Assembly: GCA_023428865.1 (NCBI GenBank)
Contig: JAEYWT010000041.1
Location: forward strand, 1 to 9,077
DNA: 9,077 nucleotides
Direction of reading: 5' to 3'
Source: Bacteroidota bacterium
GTDB lineage: Bacteria > Bacteroidota > Bacteroidia > Flavobacteriales_F > PHOS-HE28
Shown one piece after another: positions 1-5,501 of the stretch. Position 1 is the first letter of the stretch; each line of letters starts with the position of its first letter. Position numbers and translations under genes: made by a program. The notes below the pieces were generated by a model, which was not told where the DNA came from, made no database searches, and saw only the letters and a list, made by a program, of their open reading frames with translations.

Positions 1-2
1 CC

Positions 3-269
3 GCCATCCTGCTCCTGGCCTCCGTGGGCCTCAACTTCAAACACGGCTGGGATGCGTTCCGCTCCACCAGTTCGCCGGAGAGCAACCAGATGCTCACCGA
101 CCTGGGCCTGCCCGCCGGCATTGCGCCGTACATGGGTGTGCTCAGCATCGTTACCGCGCTGCTGCTGCTCTTTCCACGCACCTTCTTCATCGGCAACGTG
201 ATCGCGGCCGTCACCATCGTGCTGATCATGGCGCTCTCGTTGCACATGGCAAACCGCGCATCGCGCTGA
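3..269 (+). CDS. DoxX-like small membrane protein, 5'-partial, probably frameshifted near its end
   Basis: The reading frame is open from the window edge, so the true start lies outside. The visible part has hydrophobic stretches at about 12-32 (AILLLASVGLN), 120-175 (GIAPYMGVLSIVTALLLLF) and 183-250 (FFIGNVIAAVTIVLIMALS), with a polar loop carrying KHGWDAF between the first two. This pattern of short helices and the phrase LGLPAGIAPYMGVL resemble small DoxX-like (DoxX_2 type) proteins of Bacteroidota, whose function is largely unknown. The frame ends in ANRASR-stop at 269, in the middle of what should be a longer protein: the expected fourth helix is present in the +2 frame just downstream (254-334). 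The family assignment is by general resemblance only. The gene is followed closely by the AraC-type regulator, so the two are probably co-transcribed. Confidence 0.55.
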   Translation, partial: AILLLASVGLNFKHGWDAFRSTSSPESNQMLTDLGLPAGIAPYMGVLSIVTALLLLFPRTFFIGNVIAAVTIVLIMALSLHMANRASR

Positions 270-334
270 TCGAGATCCCCTTCCTGGCCATACCGCTGCT
301 GCTGATCTGGCTGAAACACCCGTTGCAGCACTGA
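254..334 (+). other. Out-of-frame C-terminal tail of the DoxX-like gene
   Basis: In the frame starting at 254 the sequence reads PRIALIEIPFLAIPLLLIWL and then KHPLQH-stop (332-334). This is a good final transmembrane helix with a short basic tail, exactly what the upstream frame lacks. Reading AAC at 252-254 and then CCG from 254 would join the two frames as HMAN-PRIALIE. The simplest explanation is loss of one C in the run 'aaccgcgc', either a real mutation or an assembly error. With the tail restored, the gene ends 4 bases before the ATG of the regulator at 339. That tight spacing supports 334 as the ancestral stop. No classical slippery heptamer is visible at the junction, so programmed frameshifting is not favoured. 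Confidence 0.6.
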
Positions 335-338
335 CCCC

Positions 339-1196
339 ATGGCCGAGGAGAAGCTTGTCCGCATCCGCTCGGTGAGCGAGGTACACCGCATGCTGGGCCT
401 GCCCGCGCCGGAGCACCCGCTGATCACCACCATCGATTTCGGTGGCGACTACGGCGTACAGCAAGTGAACCGCGTGATGGAGAAGTATTCCATGGCGGTC
501 AAACGTCGCGCGAACAAGATGGTCTACGGCCAGCAGCGCTACGATTTCGACAGCGGCGTGATGGGCCTGATGGCGCCCAACCAGGTGATCAAGGCCACCG
601 AACACGCACCCGCGGGCGAACGTTCGGGCTGGATCATGCTCGTACACCCCGACCTGCTGTGGAACACGCCGCTGGCCACGAAGATCAAGCAGTACGAGTT
701 CTTCCACTATGCAGTACACGAGGCGCTGTTCCTTTCGGAGAAGGAGGAAACGATCATCAACGGGATCGTGCAGAACATCCAGGGTGAATACCGCGCCAAC
801 ACCGACAAGTTCAGCAGTGATGTGATCGTGGCGCAACTAGAACTGCTGCTCACCTACGCGCAACGCTTCTACGAGCGGCAGTTCATCACCCGCAAGAAGA
901 GCAGCAGTCAGGTGCTCGAACGCATGGAAACCATCCTCGCCGCGCACTTCGATCAGGTGGATCGCTCAGCCCGTGGCCTGCCTTCCGTGGAGGACATCGC
1001 CGCGCAGCTCAACCTCAGCACCAAGTATCTCATCAGCTTGCTGAAGCAGCTCACTGGCCGCACGGCGCAACAACACATCCACGACAAGCTGAGCTTCTCC
1101 TTCCAGCTCGGCTTCGAGCATTCGCAGAGCTTCAGCAAGTTGTTCAAGAGCAAGACGGAGGTGTCGCCGCTGGAGTTCCTGAGGGCGTTCAATTGA
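339..1196 (+). CDS. AraC-family transcriptional regulator with an internally shortened DNA-binding domain
   Basis: This is a 285-residue cytoplasmic regulator. Residues ~1-190 form the cupin-like sensory half typical of a Bacteroidota AraC subfamily (GLPAPEHPLI at 20-29, YGQQRYDFDSGVM at 63-75, WNTPLATKIKQYE at 108-120, FLSEKEE at 131-137, FYERQFITRK at 178-187). The C-terminal third is the AraC DNA-binding domain. The first helix-turn-helix is intact (SVEDIAAQLNLSTKYLISLLKQLTG, about 216-240, split here as SVEDIAAQLNLS and TKYLISLLKQLTG). After HIHDKL (246-251) the chain passes via SFSFQ straight to LGFEHSQSFSKLFKSKT. In relatives about 15-16 residues stand here: the rest of the linker helix and the first helix of the second helix-turn-helix. 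The reading frame is kept and the C-terminus (SPLEFLRAFN) is normal. The start at 339 fits the family N-terminus and lies 4 bases after the DoxX-like tail, suggesting an operon and possibly control of that gene. The effector is unknown. Confidence 0.9.
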   Translation: MAEEKLVRIRSVSEVHRMLGLPAPEHPLITTIDFGGDYGVQQVNRVMEKYSMAVKRRANKMVYGQQRYDFDSGVMGLMAPNQVIKATEHAPAGERSGWIMLVHPDLLWNTPLATKIKQYEFFHYAVHEALFLSEKEETIINGIVQNIQGEYRANTDKFSSDVIVAQLELLLTYAQRFYERQFITRKKSSSQVLERMETILAAHFDQVDRSARGLPSVEDIAAQLNLSTKYLISLLKQLTGRTAQQHIHDKLSFSFQLGFEHSQSFSKLFKSKTEVSPLEFLRAFN

Positions 1197-1206
1197 ATGT
1201 CCCTGC

Positions 1207-1237
1207 TGCACGGTATTACTTTGACGGCGCCCGTGCA
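1207..1237 (+). terminator. Inverted repeat, possible terminator of the regulator gene
   Basis: TGCACGG (1207-1213) and CCGTGCA (1231-1237) form a perfect 7-bp inverted repeat with a 17-nt loop, starting 11 bases after the AraC stop codon. Position and GC-rich stem suit a transcription terminator, but there is no T-run after it. The loop contains TTACTTTG (1216-1223), one mismatch from the Bacteroidota -7 consensus TAnnTTTG, with TTG at 1193-1195 placed 20 bases upstream. The dyad could therefore instead be an operator over a weak promoter. Confidence 0.3.
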
Positions 1238-1360
1238 ATACACCGAGCATAACCTTCCGGCCGCCCTATCCGGTGCTGTGCGCTGCATCTGGGCTTTGTA
1301 TGGCATTCCCCCGAAGAATATGAACGGCCCATTTCCGTACGCTGAATAGAACAGCGTCGA

Positions 1361-1378
1361 TCTCACATCTTTGTGAGA
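1361..1378 (+). promoter_or_regulatory. Dyad TCTCACA-TCTT-TGTGAGA over a candidate -7 element
   Basis: A perfect 7-bp inverted repeat with a 4-nt centre lies 63 bases upstream of the ATG at 1442. CATCTTTG (1366-1373), one mismatch from TAnnTTTG, sits across the centre, so a bound regulator would cover the promoter. No good -33 TTG is seen at the right distance. It could equally be a stem-loop in a leader RNA. This is the only plausible promoter seen close to the 1442 gene. Confidence 0.35.
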
Positions 1379-1441
1379 AGCGACCCGCTCCAGACAGCGA
1401 ACACGACTAACCGCTCGTCTGACCAGAAAGCGTTCTGAAAC

Positions 1442-2419
1442 ATGCTCCATTCCTGGAAGAACCTCGTACTAGCACTGACCATCCTCATCTCCATGCCTTG
1501 TACCGCACAACGGCAATGGGGTGTGAGTGACAGCACGCAGTATGCTGTTGGTGGCGATACCACCTTGATCGCTACGCGCCACACGTTGTACCGCATGGTG
1601 GACGATGAGGTGGAACTGATCCGTGATTTCTCTGACGCCCTGCTTCCAGACCACTACATCCGCGATGTGGACCATTGGTCGTCCAGCTTGTTCTACGTGA
1701 TCGTGGGCAGCCGCTACATCGGCAATACCACCACCCTTTTCAAAAGCACCGATGCCGGCCTTACCTGGCAAGTGGATGAGAGCTTCCTCCCTGCCACCAC
1801 CGAAGCTCCAAGCCTCAACCAGATGAGCATCGTGGGCGATACCGCCTATCTCTTCAATGGCTATTATGCGTCTGAAGTGTTGCGTTCCTTCGACCGGGGC
1901 AGCACCTGGCAGAATTGGTTCCATAGTTTGATCGCGCACTACTACGGCATCATTCCCTGCGGAGAGGATGCGTTCATCTTCGGTATGGTGGGCGATGCGT
2001 TCGCTCCGAGCATGTGGCTGGTACCCGATACACTTTGGGGACAACAAGGCGTTCCCTTCTGGAGCGGCTGCCACAACGGAGGTCAACCGCATTGCTCCTA
2101 CTCGCTGAACAACCAATATGCTGCCGTGGTGAACCACTTCGATTCCATTGCGACCGCCACATGCTCCGCTAGCCTTTCGGTGGAAAACGGCAACTTGAAC
2201 AGCACCCTCCTCCTCGCGCCGAACCCGGCCATGGATAGGATCACTATCACCGGAATGGGCCCGGAGGCGATACCGCGGTTGACCGATCCACTTGGGCGCT
2301 TGTGGCCCGTACAACGCACAGGGAAGGAGCTCCACCTTGGGCACCTCGCGCCAGGCGGTTATCTGCTTACCGTGATCGACGGAAGCGAACGAGCCGTTCT
2401 GCGTTTCATGAAAGAGTAA
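1442..2419 (+). CDS. T9SS-exported protein with Asp-box (BNR-like) repeats
   Basis: The protein has 325 residues. Residues 1-22 are a signal peptide (basic/polar start, hydrophobic LVLALTILIS, cleavage near CTA-QR). The body carries two Asp-box motifs, STDAGLTW at 102-109 and SFDRGSTW at 149-156, which mark blades of beta-propellers of the sialidase/Ycf48/sortilin type. The region around 26-240 would hold only three to four blades, so it is short for a full propeller. Cysteines at 173, 210, 218 and 241 could form disulfides outside the cell. From about residue 255 a type A T9SS C-terminal domain follows: LLLAPNPAMDRITI, then DPLGRLW, LHLGHLAPGGYLLTV and a basic last strand ending RFMKE. The product should be exported across the outer membrane and surface-anchored or released. 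The Asp-boxes do not show sialidase activity, since no catalytic Arg triad or Tyr/Glu site could be recognised. Ligand and role are unknown. Confidence 0.88.
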   Translation: MLHSWKNLVLALTILISMPCTAQRQWGVSDSTQYAVGGDTTLIATRHTLYRMVDDEVELIRDFSDALLPDHYIRDVDHWSSSLFYVIVGSRYIGNTTTLFKSTDAGLTWQVDESFLPATTEAPSLNQMSIVGDTAYLFNGYYASEVLRSFDRGSTWQNWFHSLIAHYYGIIPCGEDAFIFGMVGDAFAPSMWLVPDTLWGQQGVPFWSGCHNGGQPHCSYSLNNQYAAVVNHFDSIATATCSASLSVENGNLNSTLLLAPNPAMDRITITGMGPEAIPRLTDPLGRLWPVQRTGKELHLGHLAPGGYLLTVIDGSERAVLRFMKE

Positions 2420-2524
2420 CGCTTTCTGGGTAACTGCACCTACACCAACTGGGCTGCGTTTCCTCAACGTGCGGTGCCCCTCCCCTTCGGCACAGGCTTG
2501 CACGGTACTTGCCCTTGGCTCAAC

Positions 2525-2926
2525 ATGCGCGAAGAGGCAGCGACCACCGATCAGCTTGAGCTGCAACGCACACGCCTTGCCGTGGAACGCACCCGTGCCG
2601 CAGCCGAACGCACGCTGATGGCGTGGATCCGCACCACGTTGGCCATGATGAGTTTCGGCTTCGGTACCTTCAAACTGTTCCAATACCTCGTGCCTGACCA
2701 ACCCGGGCCGGGGACCTTGCAATGGATGACCATCGCCTTGGTCGCTTGGGGAACCCTACTGATGGTCGGCGGCATTGTACAGTACTCCCGCACCGACCGC
2801 AACCTGCGCAACGAGCATGATCTGCCGCGGGTGTTCCCCTTGGTCTTGTTGGCCGCAGGTGGTGTAGCACTGTTCGGCATCGCTGCCTTCACCGACCTTC
2901 TCCTGGATATCTATGGCCGTATCTGA
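2525..2926 (+). CDS. DUF202 (YidH-like) inner-membrane protein
   Basis: The protein has 133 residues. It opens with a charged amphipathic stretch (DQLELQRTRLAVERTRAAAE, residues 9-28). This runs into the DUF202 signature AERTLMAWIRTTLA (27-40), close to the family form ANERTFLAWIRTSLA. Three transmembrane helices follow at about 34-55, 65-86 and 102-126, with a polar loop RTDRNLRNEHDLPR between the last two. Family members (such as YidH) are small membrane proteins of unknown molecular function. The ATG at 2525 is chosen over an in-frame ATG at 2474: the extra 17 residues (MPLPFGTGLHG...) have no counterpart in the family, and the remaining length is usual. The gene lies 105 bases after the Asp-box protein and 46 bases before the next membrane protein, so it may be co-transcribed with the latter. 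Confidence 0.87.
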   Translation: MREEAATTDQLELQRTRLAVERTRAAAERTLMAWIRTTLAMMSFGFGTFKLFQYLVPDQPGPGTLQWMTIALVAWGTLLMVGGIVQYSRTDRNLRNEHDLPRVFPLVLLAAGGVALFGIAAFTDLLLDIYGRI

Positions 2927-2972
2927 CACAAGCATTCTGATACCGGCATGACCATTGTCATATACGCTACCG

Positions 2973-3359
2973 ATGAGGCATGACCACCTTCATCCCATGC
3001 GTAACCTGCTCCTGGTGGTACAAGGCATACTTGCGGTGAACGCCATCATCGGCGGTTCGTTGCTCATGCTGGCGCCCGATGGAACACTGCTGCAACTGCC
3101 ACGCGACTTCATGCACAGCACGCTCTTCCACGACTATTTCTGGCCGGGTGTGGTGCTGTTTGCCATACTTGGCATCGGCCACGCTGTGGGCACAGTATTG
3201 ACCATACGGCGCAACGCCTACGCTACCCTCGTGGCCACCTGGCTCGGCTTGTCCACACTCGGGTGGATCGCCGTACAGATCATGCTCACCGACCTGTTCT
3301 GGCTGCAAGCTCTCATCGCCGCATTGGGTTTGGCGGAGCTGTTCGCGGCCCGTGCATGA
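2973..3359 (+). CDS. Four-helix membrane protein of unknown function
   Basis: The protein has 128 residues and is strongly hydrophobic, with four predicted membrane helices at about 11-34, 56-78, 84-105 and 108-126. A conserved-looking loop carries LAPDGTLLQLPRDFM between helices 1 and 2, and TIRRNAY sits between helices 2 and 3. Layout and length recall small uncharacterised membrane proteins common in Bacteroidota, but I cannot name a family with certainty. The ATG at 2973 is taken as start. TTG at 2955 would extend the frame by six residues, and ATG at 2997 would remove the histidine-rich MRHDHLHP leader and start directly at MRNLLLVVQG, which is also plausible. Its stop lies 3 bases from the stop of the convergent serine hydrolase gene, with no terminator between them, so transcripts from both sides may overlap. 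Confidence 0.75.
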   Translation: MRHDHLHPMRNLLLVVQGILAVNAIIGGSLLMLAPDGTLLQLPRDFMHSTLFHDYFWPGVVLFAILGIGHAVGTVLTIRRNAYATLVATWLGLSTLGWIAVQIMLTDLFWLQALIAALGLAELFAARA

Positions 3360-3362
3360 CCG

Positions 3363-5249
3363 TTAGCGTACCAACACCTGCCGCTGCGAAGCCAGCAGTC
3401 GCCCTTCGGCCAACAACAGCACCGTGTACAAGCCGCTGGCCTGGTCGCGTAGGTCCAGCGAGGAACCACTGCGCAAGGGAACACCGTTCAACACCACACG
3501 ACCGGTCGCATCCACTACCGACAAGGTGCTTCCCCCAGGAGCATCACCTGCCTCCACCCTCCACAGTCCATCGTTCTGCTGTACATGCATGTGGTGAGTC
3601 CCGGAACGGTGTTCGGTAAAGCCCACCACCATGTCAACTTGCACATCCTCACGATCACACAACCGGTACAAGGCATGTTGCCCCGTGGCGGAAGACTGCG
3701 CGTACTCGAACACATGGACCGTGTACCCACCTGGCGGAACACCGGTCACCGTAGCATTGTTATCCGCGCCAACGTACACCACGTAGCTGCCGTCGCCCAA
3801 TTCGCTACCCGTTCCATAGTCCGTGTTCGGCGCCACATAGTCCACACCATCGCGTGGGAAACGTATTGCTGCATCAGTCGGTCGTAGCACCACCACACGG
3901 CCGTCACCATCGCCAGGCTGCCAGCTCAGCGCCAGTTCACCGGCGGTGACCACTTCAACCGCCACCTCCGATGCGCTCACCCGCGGCATGGCCATTAGAT
4001 CATGCGTGGGCCATGTGCTGGTGGCGCTGATGCAATTCCAGCCGAGCGCATCCACCGCATTCCAGAACGCGTTCGCCTGCGCGTTGGTCAACCGCTTGTT
4101 CAACAACAGCGCCCAGTTGTAGCCGTTCCACGAACGTACCAACATGGTGGCTGTGCCATCCAACGCGCCAGTGTGCCACCAGTTGTTGGCGCCGTTCACT
4201 TGCCAGCCCAGTGCGTAGTTGCTGTTCTGTGTGCTGGGTGTGGTCATCGCGCTTATCTGCGCGGCAGGTAGCAGATCAGGCACCGTGGCGAAACCATCCA
4301 CTACGGAGATCAACTTCACCAGATCACGCGCGCTGCAGATCCATCCTCCGTGCGCATCCATCGCGTTGATGTTGTACGCGCCGTACTCCCATGGCACCAT
4401 GGTGCCAGTACCGTAGAAACTCAATGAGCTACCGCCTTCACCGCGATACTCCACCTCGCGCTCCAGCTTGTCCTCCAGCAGCGTGTTGCCCACTTGCAGA
4501 TCGCACACACCTGCGGGTGCGAAGAGTTCCTGCACATAGCTCTCGTAGCTCATGCCTGAAGCCACTTCGATGCAGATGCCCACGACCAGATATCCGATAT
4601 TGCTGTAGGCATACGTGCTTCCGGGGTTGTGGTCCAGTCCACCTTCCATCAGGAAACGCACCAGCATCTCCCTGGTGATGACACCGGTCTCGCCCAGGGT
4701 CTGTGTCACATGCAAGGGCACCACGATGGGGTCGCAGCCCGGCTGGTTGAAGGTGTACGGTGAGGTGGGCGCAGGGAAACAGTTGATATCCCGGTCCCAC
4801 CCTGCCGTGTGTTGCAACAATTGACGGATGGTGATCTGATCCAACCGTTGATCGGTGTACACCACATCGCCCAAGTACGGATGATCGGCCAACAGACCGC
4901 CCGCACCGAACGGATGGTCATCCAAACTGAAAAGCCCTTGCTGCACGGCCGCCATCGCTGCCACACCGGTAATGGGTTTGCTCAAGCTGGCCAGGCGGAA
5001 GCGATGGTAGGGCTGCACCGGTTCGGTACCCGCCAAGTTGGCGTTGCCGAACGCACGGTCATACACCAGTTTACCCTGTCGCGAAAGTGCGAACGATGCT
5101 CCTGGGATATTGAAGGTGCTCAACAGGCTTTGTACCTGCGCATCGCAACCGGTCATCTGTGGTACGGCGATGCCCGTCTGGGCATGGCCTGCGACCGATA
5201 GACCGATGGTGGTGGTGAGCAAAAGGTGGCGGGCGTAGTGTGGTGTCAT
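3363..5249 (-). CDS. Secreted beta-lactamase-family serine hydrolase with Fn3-like module and T9SS signal
   Basis: The protein has 628 residues. A signal peptide at 1-22 (HLLLTTTIGLSVAGHA-Q) is followed by a class C beta-lactamase/DD-peptidase-type domain (PF00144-like) at about 30-405. All three catalytic motifs are visible: S88-L-S-K91 in RLASLSKPITG, Y215-S-N217 in YAYSNIGYLVVG, and H359-T-G361 in WWHTGALDG, the usual replacement for KTG in such esterase/peptidase-like members. An extra loop at about 150-190 with two cysteines separates the first two motifs. Residues ~422-518 form an Fn3-like module seen in many Bacteroidota secreted proteins (RVVVLRPTDAA, VDYVAPNTDYGTGSELGDGS, GGYTVHVFEY). 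The last ~73 residues resemble a T9SS C-terminal domain (STLSVVDATGRVVL, ASGLYTVLLLAEG, RQVLVR) but lack the usual PNP opening. The ATG at 5249 is preferred over 5303 because it starts the signal peptide. The substrate may be a D-amino-acid peptide, ester or beta-lactam; the sequence does not decide. Confidence 0.9.
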   Translation of the reverse strand: MTPHYARHLLLTTTIGLSVAGHAQTGIAVPQMTGCDAQVQSLLSTFNIPGASFALSRQGKLVYDRAFGNANLAGTEPVQPYHRFRLASLSKPITGVAAMAAVQQGLFSLDDHPFGAGGLLADHPYLGDVVYTDQRLDQITIRQLLQHTAGWDRDINCFPAPTSPYTFNQPGCDPIVVPLHVTQTLGETGVITREMLVRFLMEGGLDHNPGSTYAYSNIGYLVVGICIEVASGMSYESYVQELFAPAGVCDLQVGNTLLEDKLEREVEYRGEGGSSLSFYGTGTMVPWEYGAYNINAMDAHGGWICSARDLVKLISVVDGFATVPDLLPAAQISAMTTPSTQNSNYALGWQVNGANNWWHTGALDGTATMLVRSWNGYNWALLLNKRLTNAQANAFWNAVDALGWNCISATSTWPTHDLMAMPRVSASEVAVEVVTAGELALSWQPGDGDGRVVVLRPTDAAIRFPRDGVDYVAPNTDYGTGSELGDGSYVVYVGADNNATVTGVPPGGYTVHVFEYAQSSATGQHALYRLCDREDVQVDMVVGFTEHRSGTHHMHVQQNDGLWRVEAGDAPGGSTLSVVDATGRVVLNGVPLRSGSSLDLRDQASGLYTVLLLAEGRLLASQRQVLVR

Positions 5250-5442
5250 GTGTGGGGATAGAAGAGAAGTGATCCAGAACTTACATCGAGATGGGTTCGC
5301 CAAGGTGAACAGCGAGGGTAAAAGATCTTCACTACGGTGTATACGCGACCAGAGATCGACCCTCCTGTTCCGGGTCCGTGATCGAGTTCCGGCCTGTTAC
5401 CGATCGGCGAGTAGAGTTTCCTTGAAAGGTACGTAAGGGAAT

Positions 5443-5491
5443 AGCATGAGCGGGCCACACGTGTTCTTACACCCAGGGTCCCGCTCATGCT
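5443..5491 (-). terminator. 49-nt hairpin downstream of the S74/T9SS gene, likely terminator
   Basis: AGCATGAGCGGG (5443-5454) and CCCGCTCATGCT (5480-5491) are a perfect 12-bp inverted repeat. The 25-nt loop contains a second, nested repeat GTGT-TCTT-ACAC (5461-5472), so the RNA could fold as a two-stage stem with an internal loop. It starts 10 bases after the stop codon of the - strand gene ending at 5502, where a terminator is expected. No T-run follows on the - strand (ATTCCCTTACG). The rest of the 252-bp gap (5250-5442) shows no strong promoter for the serine hydrolase gene. TACCTTTC on the - strand (5424-5431) is one mismatch from TAnnTTTG but has no fitting -33 element. Confidence 0.55.
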
Positions 5492-5501
5492 CTTCACCAA
5501 C

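Noticed and set aside
248..258. Programmed -1 frameshifting in the DoxX-like gene
   Set aside because: No X-XXY-YYZ slippery heptamer or downstream pseudoknot is evident; a lost base or an assembly error is simpler.
1197..1349. 50-codon open frame starting directly after the AraC stop codon
   Set aside because: It begins with the ATG adjoining the TGA, but runs through the inverted repeat at 1207-1237, has no recognisable features, and no support beyond being open.
1469..2722. 417-residue open frame on the - strand
   Set aside because: It is antisense to the Asp-box T9SS gene and DUF202 gene, both of which have clear signal peptide, motifs or family signature. Its protein is rich in His, Arg and Gly with no recognisable domain, as expected for a shadow in GC-rich DNA.
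5443..5491. Integron attC site or transposon end
   Set aside because: The palindrome lacks the conserved RYYYAAC/GTTRRRY core sites, and no integrase or transposase gene or target duplication is seen.
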